64,000 nucleotides of DNA. It comes from Margaritifera margaritifera. Its lineage: Eukaryota; Mollusca; Bivalvia; Unionida; Margaritiferidae. Shown piece after piece: positions 13,980 through 27,241 of the stretch (within the stretch, counting starts at the first letter, position 1; each line of letters starts with the position of its first letter). The stretch covers positions 6,888,001 to 6,952,000 of the forward strand of contig JAQPZY010001659.1 of assembly GCA_029931535.1 (NCBI GenBank), written 5' to 3'. The notes beneath the pieces were generated by a model, which searched no databases, was not told the origin of the DNA, and worked only from the letters and a program-made list of their open reading frames with translations. Made by a program: the position numbers and the translations under genes.

Positions 13980-16900
13980 AATTGTCTTCATAGTCTGACT
14001 GGTCTACTAACTTGAATGAGACTTATCTTGATAACTCTGTTGACAGTGATATTAAATTAGATGTGTACCACAAACGAATCAGACTTGATAGAACTAATCG
14101 TGGTGGTGGAGAATTGGTCTATTTGTCAGAAAAACTAGTATTCAAACATGTAACAGAGACACCTGTACACAATAATGAAATAATTTGAATTCAAATGCAT
14201 GTAACGAATATGTGATATTTACTATCAGTTGTGTATCGCTCTCCACCGGAACGAGATTCTTTCTGGGATTCCTACAATATTTGCATAGAATGAACCCTCA
14301 ATATTTCTGAAAAACTTAATCATTCTTGGCGATCTAAATGAGTACTTGCAAAATTCCAGTCCGAAATACCACAGAGATATTTTGGTACTAGAATTTAATA
14401 AATTTGATAAACGAATCTACCAGAGTAACACTCAATCAGCATCCTTGCTCGGCCCTGTTACTGTATCACCTAATATAGAAATTTTGAGAGTTATTTCTAC
14501 TGACATGTGAAAAAGTGACAATCGGGCAACTTATTTAATAACCAAACTATATTACAAATTAAATTAATGTTTTAGACGGAATGTGTGGCTTTATAAATAT
14601 GCGGACTTTCAGGAGCTTAATACTTTAACAACAAACTTTGATTGGATACAAAATTTTAGTCAGTGCTCCGATATTAACGATGCAACAAATCTATTTAACT
14701 CCACGTTATTTGATATGGCGGTCAGATGCATCCCTACAAGACTAGCAACTTTTCGTCCTTCCGATAAAGCATGGTATGATAGCATCGTACGAAGAAACAC
14801 TAGAAACAGAGATCGGTTGAGAAAGAAAGCGATCAGAACAAATAACTCTAGAGACTGGGATAAATATAAAATATTTCGAAATAAGGTAAACAATTAAATA
14901 AAATTTGCAAAGGATTTTTTTTCAAAAGGTTACGAAAATTTGGACACCTTCAGAACCAATTCAAAAGAATTTTGGAGGCTCATCCGACACTTAATTAAAC
15001 ACAAATTGTCCTATAATATGCCACCACTACTATTCCCGCAATATGATGGCACGTTAAACACTACATTCTCCGATTTATAGAAAGCCGAGTGTTTCAATTT
15101 GTTTTTCACATCTGTTCCTAAAATCAACGATACCAATGTAGCTTTTCGGGAGTTACCACTGCTTCACAATAAACAAATTGACTAGCATTGTAATAAGTGA
15201 ACGGGAAATTCTAGACGTTATAAGCAGAGGCGGCACGAGGATTAGATGCACCCGGAAAAAACTCGCGACGGCGCCCCCTTTGCCTGGTGCCCGAGGGCAC
15301 CTACCCTCTCCCACCCCACCCCTCGCGCCGCCACTTGCTATAAAAACAATTCCTGTAAATAAAGCTTGTGGCTCTGATAAGATAAGTCACAATCTTTTAA
15401 AAGACGCAGCACCAGCAATTTATGTATTTTATTCAACAGATCTCTTAACGAGAAAATGTTCCCCGTTAATTGGAAGAAGGAAAAAAACCGTAGTAATACT
15501 AATACACAACAAAGATTTCAAAAATGAACCCACCAATTACAGACCCATTTCTTTACTTAGCTGTGCAGGCAAAATCTTGGAAAGGGTCATTTCTAAGCAT
15601 GTATACAATTACTTGAATGAAAATGATCTTATTTACAAATATCAATTGGGGTTTCTTCTTCGAAATCACTCAGCCGTGTACCAACTGATATATATGTATC
15701 ATAGTATTTGTGCAGCACTCGATAGTGGAGAAGATATGTGTTTACTATTTTGAGATGCATCGAAGGCATTGACTGTGCCTGGCATAAAGGTATGGTCCAT
15801 GAACTTAAAAGCTATGGAATAGAATCAGTTCTGATTGATTGGTTCACCAATTATCGTTCCGATAGAACACAAACTGTTGTTGTGAAAACCGCAGAATCTA
15901 CAATTCAGTCTGTTTCAGCTGGGGTGCCGCCGGGTTAAGTTCTAGGACCGTTGCTGTTTCTTACATATATGAATGATATTGCTGATGATGTACTTTGTCT
16001 CGCTATTCTTTTTGCCGACGACAGTCCTCTCTCTTACGCTTCTAGAAGTATGCAAGATAACCAATATATACTCAATGCTGACTTAGAAACTTTACCTGAC
16101 TGGTCAAAATAACGCTTAGTAAGCTTTAACCCAGCAGAAACCGAAGTCATGTTTTTTAGTAAAAAGAATAACCCACTCTTTCCCAAACTGAAGTTCCAAA
16201 ACGAATCACTTGCATTTGTTGACAATCATAAACATTTGGGCCTTACACTTAGTAATACATGTACTTGGAGTCTACATAATGAAAATATACTTCAAAAAAG
16301 CATATAAATTGATAAATATTTTAAAATCCCTCAAATACAAGCTGAGTAGAAAATCCTTAGATATAATTTTCTTATCATATATTAGGCCTATATTAAAATA
16401 TGCAGATGTCATTTGGGATGGATGCTCAAAAGCAGACTCAGTTAGATTAGAGAAATTACAATTAGAGACTGCTAGGATAGTCACAGGTCTAACTAGAAGT
16501 GCCCACGCACGCAATATTTATGATAAATGAAGCTGGTCCTCTTTCGCAGAAAGAAGAAAATCCCACAAACTCTGTACTTTTCATAGAATTGTTTATAACG
16601 ATTCACCACGCTATTTAAACGAACTGTTTCCTCCTTTGGTGGGAGACACATCAAAATACAATTTACGTAATCTACAAACCTTCTCCTGATTAAATACTAG
16701 TATTGAAATAACAAAACAAAATCTTTCCTTAACTCTTATATTCTCATATAGAATATTCAACCTGAAAATGTCCAAACGGAAAGCAATTTCTTAAAATTTA
16801 GAAAGTATATTACTCCACAAAACAATAGCGTTCTTTCTTATTACCTTTCTGGTGATCGCAAATACTCTATTATTCATACTAGAATCAGAAACCGATGTAG

Positions 16901-17530
16901 CGACCTTAAAAAAGATCAGTATGACAATCACCTGATAAATAATTCCTTATGCAACTGTGGGGAGAAGCAGAAAGTGCATATCATTATATTTTCATTTGCA
17001 CTCGATACCTGGTTCAAAGGCAAAATCTAATATTTAGTCTTAACGAATTGTTCGTTCCCATCCCTACAAACACTCTTCTATCGAAACTGATCAAACTATG
17101 AATATCTTTAAGTTTTTTTGCAAAAGCACATTAAGGATACAAAGCATTTTTAACTAATGACTCTTCTTTAGATTCTAAATATAAAGCGATTATTATTTTT
17201 TATTATTTTATTACTCTCAGACAGTACAATTACCAGTTGATAGTTGATGTAGGTGCATTACATACTAAATGCTATTCTTTCCGAAGTTTGGTAACACCAT
17301 TGTTTACTTGCCTTTGATTTATTTTTGTTATCCTTATTCGAACCGTTGTCCTTTATTTATCAGCACGTCTTATTTGTTGTTTTTTATATTATTTTTTTTC
17401 TGACGCTTGTCATGTTTGATTAATTTTTACCACTATATTTTATATTTGGAAGGGATTATTTAAAGTTGTGAGAACTTGTAACCCGACACCTTTTGCATAA
17501 CTTAGCAAATTAAAAGGGCTTAAAGCAATT
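13980..17530 (+). mobile_element. Near full-length, broken LINE (Jockey/CR1-like)
   Basis: Plus-strand landmarks run in order. The end of an apurinic-type endonuclease lies at about 14010-14260 ('RLDRTNRGGGELVY', then 'VVYRSPPERD'). A linker with 'DKAWYDSIVRRNTRNRDRLR' is near 14760-14820. The reverse transcriptase has 'KACGSDKISHNLL' (15360), 'NYRPISLLSCAGKILERVIS' (15536-15595), 'SAGVPPG' (15916) and the catalytic 'FADD' (about 16009-16022). A C-terminal region follows with 'LCNCGE' (near 16950). A conserved tail reads 'TCNPTPFA' near 17475. Stops at 15751-15753 and 15936-15938 and other frame breaks make it inactive. A GC-rich MITE interrupts the linker at 15220-15343. Clade assignment is by motif memory only. 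Confidence 0.85.
15220..15343. mobile_element. GC-rich MITE inserted in the LINE
   Basis: A roughly 120-bp GC-rich block interrupts the AT-rich LINE between the codons for 'DVI' and 'KTIPVNKACG'. Its ends are inverted: GAGGCGGCACGAGG at the left, and GTGGCGGCGCGAGG when the right end is reverse complemented (12 of 14 match). The interior has gcccgagggc. It is probably a hAT-type or similar MITE; the target-site duplication is unclear. Confidence 0.6.
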
Positions 17531-18106
17531 ATTTTCCAAAATACCCGCACGTAGTGCTGGTCCAGTGATTTAAAATTTTGAATTTCAATGTTCTCGTAAC
17601 CCTTACGCGAGAATATTAAAACAAAATAATTATTAGTCCGACATTGACATGTATACACTATTACCGGGAATAGGACGAAAAGAACTATCGCACCCATTAG
17701 ATCTATTCAGCAAAAGATAAAAAATCTTTTGTTTGAGCTCTACATATGTTAAAACATCTGTAAATTATTGACAGCTAAAATGTATCTGATGATTTGATGA
17801 CACAAAGTTTTTCAACACCATTTTTCTTCCTTTTTATGCCTGACAAATCGTTTGACTTATTTTTAAAACGAATCAAATAAACGAAAAGGGATATTAAGTT
17901 CTTTGTTTTAACAAGACTCCGCTTTCTTTAGCGGCAATTCTTAAGATGTTTGTTTTAACTTTAAAGACGCCGCTTCCTTTGACGGCAATTCTTTATTAAA
18001 GGCATTCGGCAAGATCAAAGATTCATAATACATATATAAAAACCTAATGAAAAACTGAGTTTAGACTATACGATCTCGCACACACTTCTCAGAAAAGGTT
18101 ATACCA
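17531..18106. other. Non-coding; short direct duplication at 17894-17995
   Basis: Two successive units of about 55 bp share 'tttgttttaac', 'gac.ccgctt.ctttagcggcaattctt'. Nothing else was recognised. Confidence 0.5.
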
Positions 18107-18684
18107 GAGATGTACACGGCGTGTGAAGAAAAAGTCATGTCTAGAGTCGAGAACGTGCCCGTTGCCTTGACGAGCCGTGCCACGCAGTCTTACATTACCA
18201 TAACAACGCCACACATTACAGATAATTGGCAGCTTGAGTCGCACGTTCTCCAGACGCGGGAACTTCCAGAGAGCCATACTGGGACTAACATCGCTAATGT
18301 GTTGACCTACGCGATTGCTGCATGGAATTTGTGCGACAACCCGCCTCTGGTAAAGGACAATGCAGCGAACATGACTGTTGCAGGCAAGGAGGCAGGATGC
18401 TCTATCCATCTGGGCTGCTACGCACATATACTGAACTTGGCCACCAGAAAAGTCTTAAATGTCGGTACTGTGTCCCTTATCCTGAACCGTATCCGCATGG
18501 TAGTATCATTTTTCCACAGAAGTAGTACTGCTTGCGGCTATAATTAGGAAAAAGGCAAACTTCTGGGATTGAAAAGCCTTATCTTAGTCACTGATGTCTG
18601 CCCACGATGGAACTCAGCTGATGACATGCTCGAGAGGTTTCAACTTATCATTCGAGTTTTCTCTAGATATTCAGCAAATGGTTG
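18107..18684 (+). pseudogene. ZBED-like hAT transposase fragment
   Basis: In one frame the text follows the RNase H-like core of ZBED/hAT transposases: 'SYITITTPHITDNWQLES', then 'LQTRELPESHTGTNIANVL', 'LVKDNAANMTVAG', 'LGCYAHILNLATRKVL', and after an in-frame TAG (18545-18547) 'LVTDVCPRWNSADDMLERF'. The core catalyses cut-and-paste transposition; domesticated ZBED proteins also exist. The N-terminal BED finger and the C-terminal dimerisation domain are missing nearby, and a TGA closes the frame near 18684. It is a truncated relic rather than a host gene, although only one stop interrupts about 190 codons. Confidence 0.8.
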
Positions 18685-18959
18685 AAATCAATTATGGGAA
18701 GAAATTAACGACTGCAAAATGAATACTGACAAGCTGAAGTCAAAGACATCTTTCGCTAGTTGGTAATGTAATTGTTGTAAAAATTCTCGTTCTTCCAATC
18801 TTCATACATCTTTTTTCAGTACTTCCAAATCCGACAGCAAAAGTTGAAACTGAACTTAATAGTAACTAATTTCAATTTGCATGAGGTGGTAAAGTAGAGA
18901 GACTTAAACGTGATATCCTAGTATTTCCTGAGAATGAGGGAGGACTCATTATAATTCAC
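18685..18959. other. Short non-coding gap between relics
   Basis: Decayed sequence downstream of the hAT fragment; nothing recognised. Confidence 0.35.
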
Positions 18960-20090
18960 ATTTATTCATACATGAGATACATTAAGATAAGATGGGTTAA
19001 AAGATTGCTTGAAAATGAAGATGGAGCGTGGCAGAATTTAGTCAATACAACTATACTCAGAAATAAAAAGGATATTTGGAATTTAGGGAGAAGGAAATTA
19101 GAAGAATTTTGTAAGTTCATTAAAAATAGTTTTTGGAGGGATGTAATTTTGGCAGTATCTTATTGGAAAGAAGAACCGCAAAGTCAAAATGAGTATTTAT
19201 CCCAGATTATTTTAAACATTGTCACCCCTGGGATGTTCTATCAATACAATTCCTGGAGAGAAGCCGGCCTTGAAAAATTCTTAATGATTTAGCAGATGAT
19301 CATGGTAATTTAATACCTTATGAAATGATAAAACGAAAAACTAGATGCAACGATTTCTTGCAATAATTCTCCTTACTATCCAAATTCCAAAAGCATGGAA
19401 AGATGCTATCAAAAACCAATTTATTAAACACCAATTTTGATAAACAGGAGGATAAAACAATGAGCTTGCAAAAGCAAAATTCACTTAAATTTGTTTACAA
19501 AGATCTTTTAAAAAGGTAAAAAAGGCAACATACTGCTAAGCAAGAAACTTAAAATTTATAACGTAATTATTTGTAATTATTTAATAAAACATATAAGTAA
19601 TGAGAATTTTTCTGAGATTTATAGTCGGGCGATATTTTTTACTACGGATATCAAGTTGATCTCTCTTAATTTTAAATTAAATAATAGAATAATTGTTACT
19701 ATTAACTTTTTTAAAAGAATAACACGTTAGACAACAACCAATATACTTTCTATAAGAGTGAGGACGAAAGTATTGAACAGCTCTTCTGTGATTGCGATAT
19801 TACTTCAAAGTTTCGGTACCATTTCATTAAACATATATTATATATTATATTTGTCCAAAAAATAAAATATTTTTAGGAAGTGAACAATTGAACATTGTGT
19901 TAATTTCTTGCTTATTTTGGCTAAATATTATATTTACACTTGCAGATTCAATATGCAAAATCCTTCCATTTATGCTTTTAAGCAAATAGTTGAAATGCAT
20001 AAGAACATTGAAAAATACACTGCTACATTAAATTTAAAAAAAGAGGACCAATTTCTTCAAAAATGGACACCGGTCATGAATATATAACTT
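18960..20090 (+). mobile_element. LINE 3' end (L1/Tx1-like C-terminal region)
   Basis: The ORF 18972-19292 begins 'MRYIKIRWVKRLLENEDGAW', which matches the region downstream of the RT in L1/Tx1-like elements. It is followed by 'FYQYNSWREAG', a 'DDHGNLIPYEMIKR' stretch in another frame near 19295-19335, 'IPKAWKDAI' near 19390, and a 'DESIEQLFCDC' stretch near 19760-19790. The text ends with 'KKEDQFLQKW' near 20045. No RT palm is present, so the copy is strongly 5'-truncated and frame-broken. Confidence 0.7.
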
Positions 20091-21789
20091 TTCTAAGAAT
20101 CCTTTTCTTCTTACAATTGGTTATCTTTATCTGGGTCTGATTTTATGAAAAACAGGAACAAAATACCGTAATATCACAAAAGGCTATATCACCTAGACAC
20201 TGTATACTTGTGTATCAAAAGAGATTGCGTACTATATGCATGTGTTTTATCCTTGTCTTTTTATGTACATAATATTTATTGTCCGTATCTTATCTGATAA
20301 CCAGATATGTTTGATTGTAAGGTGGCCTTGGAATAGTGTTCCTCGACCCAACCTATTACAAAGATATAAAAAAAGTAATTAACGAAAAAGACTATTCATG
20401 GGTGTACATTACTATGGATTGCCCCGAACAGTGAATTTGAAAACTCTTTCGATCCGTTCCAGGGATCAGTATTGCGAGACAAATTAGCTTTGCGAGGATA
20501 ATATATGTATTTCGAACTTTATAAACGTTTGCCAGAACAACCGGCAATTAACTTTGCAGCACAGGTTTTCCCTTCAAGATTTTTTTTTTCAACCTTGTTC
20601 CGTCATACGTTTAAAGTTCGCAAACAGCGACCTAGAGCATTGGGAAAATAATTGTATGCCCAGAGGCTTTGTCTTGGATTCCAAAATGTCCCCCTTCCGC
20701 CCCGTTAATGAAACGCTTTAATGTCCAATATTTCACTGCTTAGGCTTGTGTTAAACTTTAATACATATTATCATTATGTATTTGCAGACGGTTCGACTTA
20801 TCATTCATTTTTACAGGAAAAAACCTCCTCTGTCCTATCCAGACACAAAAGTTAAAATTTTAGCTCTCTTTTATGCATATAAAACGACTGTTAAAATATA
20901 AAAACTGTTAGGCCATGAGGCACCCATTGTTTATCAAATGTATTTGAACTAAGGGTAAAACCCTCGCTGAGAGATCTCGTGTGGAGCAGACGACACGTTT
21001 TAACGTTCTCTATTTGATGCTATCTCTGCCTAAACTATTAAACTTTCCAAATGAGTACTACAAATGAAGCGTGTGCACGATTCATTAGAATATTGCCCTG
21101 GCTTGCACGGAGCGACCTTTAATCCATCTAATTTGAATAAGCATACCGGTTTCTTTCCTCCTCGTGTATTCAAGTCGGGTAATTCACATGTTTAGACACG
21201 GTCGGCATAACACTTTCAAAGTCACATTATCCTTTCCTTGACTCTCGTTCATTCCCATTGAAATTCAACTGGATTACCCCTATCTCTTCCGAGTGCGCTT
21301 ATTTTCCACGTTTATTTTCGTTTCCAATATACTGTTATACACTACCTTCGTGCAATGAAATTTCGATATGTGGCCAAGTTCAATCTGTGAGGGAATAAAT
21401 TTTAACTGGAGAACATGTGAAACCTGTTCAAACTGAAATACATTCTATAGAGTAATCCACTCGATTTTTTTTTCTGTCGCGGTTAATAGCTGTATCTCCG
21501 TATATATAGATAGCCGATTGTATCCCCATACACAGATAGCTACCCGTTTATCTACCTGGCATGTCAAGTCAAAACTACTCGTTAACGTGTGAGAAGTACA
21601 GCTTTGCAACAAATGATACTTCAATGCGAACAAACAGGTAGACTTACAAACAGATGTGACACGTCCAGTTCTTTATGGGATTTCTTTCCGGTAAGTTGTT
21701 GTTTCAGTTTTAGCGGAAATACAGATTGCAGGGCTTTTTACTCACTTCACATTTCTCAATGAAACTTTATAATTTTATGTGTTGAAACC

Positions 21790-21884
<95 letters not shown>

Positions 21885-22568
21885 TCTGCAGGAAAAAGTA
21901 AAAAAAAAATAAGTTAACATTACAATCACGCCAAAGATTGAATCCTGTTTTAATATCAGAAAGTTTTCTGACCGTCTTCAGTTTTAAGTACACATATACT
22001 GCTATTCCTGTAGTTCCTTAGCAAACATTGAGGTACAATATCTCAGATATTTAACGATAAAGGTAATAAAAATTTGTAAAGGATGCACAAATCTATTTAC
22101 GGAAATATTCTATTAGACCCACATTAAAAATCTCTTGCGGTGGGAAACTCCTTACATTCTCACCTCCAGCAAAGATAAGTGACTGACGACAAACTTATGA
22201 TTTAATAAACAACAACAAACAAATCTAATACATTATGGACGTGTCATTAATAATATCATATTTTCTTGATCTGAATATGATATAAATAACATTATATTTC
22301 ACTTAGTTTTTACCATTTACCCTTGCACACGACCTGATAGAGATCTATTTTTCACCCTAGCAACCACAATACACACACTTAAAACTTCTCAAGATAGGAA
22401 TCATTCGAGACTAAATACAATTTTCGGTTGTGAGGGGTTTTCGGTTAAAAGAGGATCACTTTATTCAACTTAGAATGAGATGTACACAGGTGTCCTATAA
22501 CATACAAATACATATTTGTATGTTTTGACAACATGTCAATAGTCAGTCAATTTTCAAAATAAATTGAT
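20091..22568. other. Non-coding stretch
   Basis: No gene recognised. It contains the (CT)n(CA)n array at 21792-21885. The rest looks unique. Confidence 0.4.
21792..21885. repeat. (CT)n-(CA)n microsatellite
   Basis: A CT run to about 21862, then a CA run. Confidence 0.95.
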
Positions 22569-22787
22569 GTTGTATACACTCGCTTGTAAGTCGTTTCCAA
22601 CTGCAAACTGCATAGACCTAGATCTGTCATCTCATAATGAGCCGGCAGATCTGGGTCTATGCAGTTTGTAAGGACTAATCAATAGAACAAACAACATAGA
22701 CCCTGATCTGCCGGCGCATTATGCGACGGCAGATCTGGGTCTATGTTGTTTGCAGTTTTACCCGACTTGTAAGCGAGCATATAAATA
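22569..22787 (+). mobile_element. Double-hairpin palindromic MITE, copy 1
   Basis: This is a 219-bp unit. The outer arms pair 'actcgcttgtaagtcg' and 'aactgcaaac' with 'gtttgcagtt' and 'cgacttgtaagcgag'. Between them are two internal hairpins. Hairpin 1 (about 22600-22668) pairs 'tgcatagacctagatctg' with 'cagatctgggtctatgca'. Hairpin 2 (about 22687-22752) pairs 'caacatagaccctgatctg' with 'cagatctgggtctatgttg', with arms of about 35 bp. The same architecture and length recur at 37875-38093 and 49083-49301. There is no ORF. It is best explained as a MITE; a TA target-site duplication is visible only at copy 3. Confidence 0.8.
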
Positions 22788-23213
22788 GGATTTCATAGCA
22801 TCTGTATGTGTTTCTGTGTTTGGTTTTATTTTACACTGGATGACTTTTGACTGTTTAAACTTGCCAAATGCTCTGATTTAGTTTGGTTTTATGTTGTTCA
22901 TTTTAATCTAAAAATTACATTTGAGAACGATATTTTTTTCCGGTTTTCTGAGTAGAGGGGTTTTAGTATAGAGAGTTAACGTTTATTAAAATCAAAGAAA
23001 GAAAATATCGGGACCAGAAACATTTCTGTTACGGGGGGGACGGGGGGGGGGGGGGGGGAATTGAACGAGTAGAATTTTTTTTTTGTTGGTTTTACTGCAT
23101 GAAGCGATGTTCTAGGTATCATAACAATCAGTAATTGTCTATTACGAAAATATTTGTTGATTTCGATTTCTTTAATCGAACGTAAATAAAAGGTAATTTG
23201 GTCTTCAAATAGA

Positions 23214-23258
<45 letters not shown>

Positions 23259-25338
23259 CCACATAGACACAAATGTAACGAGTAGAATGGATAAGATTTT
23301 TCAATGACATTTTCGGTGGAATTGAAAACTGGTTATATGGTTAGAAAACATGTGTATCTCTTTTTTGCTTTGCGTGTATACTTACAGAAGATAAGGATAA
23401 TGGCATTTTATTTTAGCCTTACTTGGGTATGACTCGTCATATAGTTTTGAAAGGTTTGGGTCTATTTATAATGGAGCTATTCGATACATCCTATGAGGCT
23501 TGTTTGGTATGTCATACCATTCCTCAGAGGTAAAAATCACACCTGTGTCAGTAGGAGTCATCAATTTCAGTGTCAAAAGTCTGTTTTACCTGTTGTCATG
23601 TGGATAAATCGACCATTACTGGGGCTTTTTAAAATCTATTTGTTCACCCGAAAGTATTTTCCTTCCGTAAGTGTGCTGAGTAATTTCTTTTTTTTTTTAT
23701 TTTTTTAAAATATCTTTTTATTTTTTAATTTCGATAAGCGGCGTGTATTAGAAAGGATTAAAGTTCCATTAGGGATGTTTCGTTTAAATCCTGGTGCAAT
23801 TTTATATTGACATTTCAAATGAAGTGTAATAATATTCTATACATTCCGTGACGTGCTTTCACAATGTGACTTTTGTGCATTTACTCTTATAATTAATTTC
23901 ATGTGATTTAAACATTCTAAACACCGAATAACACCTGATTAAAGAGAAATTAAATAGAATAAATTCTCTGTTATACATCTGAATCTGAACCAGATTTGTT
24001 TTGATATGGCATGACAATGGTTGGATTATTATTAAACATGAATATATCATTTGAAATGCCATCCTGTAAGTAGCGTCTCATATCTACCTCCTAACCAGTT
24101 ATTTTCATTGGCACTGACGCAACCAATTTTCATTTTAATAGCAAAACTAATGTCTCTTCTAGATTTTTTTAGTCATCTGTCAAATTATACTCGATGCATA
24201 GTCGTATGTTACTATTTGACCAAAGAACCATGGTCTATATTAGGGATCATAGTGTATACTTTGTTAATTTAGGTATGGATGGATTTTATCAGGTCCTGTA
24301 TTCTCAAAATATTACAAGCTTAATCTCGAATTCCGAAAATGTAATTTTTTTTATCTAACTTTCTTGAGAATAAAGTTACAATCTTAGAACAATCAGGATA
24401 TTTGGTTTTGTTTTGGTTTCCTTGGCTACATTACGATACAAATTTCAGCGATATACATCCAGATACGCTTCAAATATCTGGTCTAATTCTGCTTTACGGT
24501 TTGGCCTTTTGTTCAAAACGTTCGAGAGCATGGGACCAGGTTTCAGATTTCAGATTTAGAATTTTAGCTAATTATTGACTTGTATAGCGACATGGGTGTG
24601 ACATTAAATCGAATTAGCTAATCACAGCGATCATTTTTTAATAATTGTTGTTGTTGTTCTTTGTTTTTTTTTTTTTTTTTGGGGGGGGGGGTTTGTTGCT
24701 TGTTGAGGTGTTTGCTTGTTGTTGTTGTTGTTTTTTTTTAAAATCTGATCATGTGCTTTATAATCCTCTGGAGAAAGAAACCAACACTCCGCACACCTAA
24801 ATAAACATGCATGGTGCAGACTCAACCAATTCACTTTAAACTTCGTTGTCATTTTGCGGCTTCTAAATGTTTTGACCCGTATAGTCATCATCATGGCACC
24901 AGCGCTCTAAAAGTGCATATGATTCTGTATGGAATTACCGCAATCCCATCTGTTGATTATTTTCTTTATAAAACATCCATCAAATTTAAGATCAAACATT
25001 CGTAAAATAATGACTTTTTGTTCATTTATACTTTATATTTTTGAGTTTGTTTTTTTAAATCCAGTTTTGTGTTATAAAAAGGCAGTGTCGGTATTTTTCT
25101 GGACTCACTTTCACGAGCACTTTGAAAACAAATTAAGAGGTTTAGACTTGTAGCATTTTATTGGACTTAAATTTCAGGCAATCAGATTTCTGGATTGTAT
25201 ATTAAATATTTAAGTCTTTAAGTTCTGTTGGTGAAATCCAGGCTTCATCAAACCAGTCTGAGAGTCTTCGAGGTTTAGTTTAAGCTATTTGTTGCCTTAA
25301 AGAAAACAACAAGGGCGTGCGTAACATGTTCTGCAAAA
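22788..25338. other. Non-coding stretch with simple repeats
   Basis: No supportable gene. It contains a G-run near 23035-23059, the ATT array at 23213-23258, and T- and G-runs near 24661-24692. Confidence 0.4.
23213..23258. repeat. (ATT)n microsatellite
   Basis: About 15 ATT units. Confidence 0.95.
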
Positions 25339-25392
<54 letters not shown>

Positions 25393-25393
25393 T

Positions 25394-25450
<57 letters not shown>

Positions 25451-25468
25451 GTAGATAGATGGATGGAT
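25339..25468. repeat. (GATA)n microsatellite
   Basis: About 32 GATA/TAGA tetranucleotides with one ATTG interruption near 25391, then degenerate units. A GA run follows at 25490-25514. Confidence 0.95.
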
Positions 25469-25514
25469 ATATACATAAATATATAAAGGAGAGAGAGAGA
25501 GAGAGAGAGAGAGA

Positions 25515-25921
25515 AAAATAAAGGAGAGGACCTTGTTAGTAATAATTAATCAACCATAGATGAACTCTAAAACTGAAATACACACAGACATAGACTCAAA
25601 GGTAAATTCATCAGGAAGAATGAATGAAGTCAATTATAACACTGAATGAAATATGATGCTTCTCTCCACATTGTTGATAATAAATATGAGAGTTTCATTA
25701 CTCACTTTCTCTCATGTATGCGTGCGGCAAGTGTCATTATAAGACGCATTTACACAGAATGTATTTATATCCAAACAATTATGAAGCGATTAAGTGAAAA
25801 TTGTGTGTTTACAAGAACCAATTTCATTTCATCCGTCTTAAATATAACGCGACTCAAAAAGCAAACGGGATACTGTTTTGTCCAGCTACGTCTATCCTGT
25901 TTGCATATCATTTTACACTGG

Positions 25922-25990
<69 letters not shown>

Positions 25991-26439
25991 TGAATGTATA
26001 TATTTGTTTTGTCTAATATCTACACCAGTTCAATTAGAAGTATACAACTAGAACTGTTGTGTAGATATGTCTTGATATGCTGCTTATTGTCCATGGTTTT
26101 GCACTGAGCAGATCACTAACGTTTCCTTGATCCCACCCGCTATAAACATAAGCTGTTCTCTTTGTAGATCAAACTTTTTACTGACAAATTGGTTTAATCA
26201 CTGTAGAATAGCAGGTGGATAATAGAGGGAGTTTAGAATCAATGCAATATAACCGAATTTATTACAATTCTATCAAAACACAAGGATAAAAGCAAGGTTT
26301 GGCTCATGGACACGCCAATCACTTCTTTAGTTAATGGAATATGGACTTACCATTTACGTTCCATCAAGGAAGCCATAATAGAAAAAAAACTCTATAAAGA
26401 ATGACACGAGTCACACAGGACCCCGCATTGAAACGAAAC
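25515..26439. other. Non-coding stretch with (GA)n at 25925-25987
   Basis: The ORFs at 25646-25993 and 25801-26016 run into the (GA)n array at 25925-25987 and show no domain. No gene is supported. Confidence 0.45.
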
Positions 26440-26780
26440 GTAAAAACAGGTGACAACTATGAGACAAAACTCATCAAAGGTACATGAAAGTCTATGCAAC
26501 AATGTTTATTCCAATTGTGTCAGATTATGTTCAATGGTTCTTGAGCTATGCCGGTTACAATAAACATCTCATGTAAAGATACTGAGTTACTGTAATTATC
26601 AAGCGCCATAACTCTTTCCCAAAAATGCAATTGACGAGAAAAAAAACTCAAGCAAAGGCTACGAGACAATATATACACCAACTTGTATCAGACTATATTT
26701 AATGGTTCATGAGCTATGGTGGTTACAAAGATATGATATAACAGATTTCAAATGATAGAAAATGGCAATGACTCTATTAA
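26440..26780. repeat. Degenerate tandem repeat, about 185-bp unit
   Basis: Two units share 'actatgagacaa', 'tgt.tcagattat.tt.aatggttc.tgagctatg..ggttacaa' and 'aatg.caatgac'. Non-coding; a decayed bivalve-type repeat. Confidence 0.5.
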
Positions 26781-27149
26781 TGACAGACACGTGTTCGGTA
26801 TGCGTTCATGTAAAAATGAATACCTTTTACAAAGTGATGAAAGAGAACATTCAGTTTTACGTCACAAGTGATTAGGCCCTATGCAAAATTTGAATATGAA
26901 TAAACGACACGTTTAAAAGGCATATCTACATGTAATAAGGAATTCACCTACCGAATGACATCCGGTTATGTGTGATGACTCCTAAAAGAATGACCGAAAT
27001 GAAAATGCTACAATGCTTCACGTTTAAAAAGCATGAAAAATATTCATATTGAAGGGAGATTCCATCGAAAAAATATAAACGGAAAATATAATTGAGACTT
27101 TAATATTAGTGTCTTGAAAGAAGCTAAATTGAATACTAGTATACGATAC
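26781..27149. other. Non-coding stretch
   Basis: Nothing recognised. Confidence 0.4.
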
Positions 27150-27241
27150 ATCCATACACACATACATATATACATACATACATACATACATACATACATA
27201 CATACATACATACATACATACATACATACATACATACATAC
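27150..27241. repeat. (CATA)n microsatellite
   Basis: About 19 CATA units. It produces long Met-Tyr-Val-Cys shadow ORFs on the minus strand. Confidence 0.95.

Noticed and set aside
25339..25468. Possible CRISPR-like or regulatory GATA array
   Set aside because: Pure tetranucleotide microsatellite with no spacers, in a eukaryotic context.
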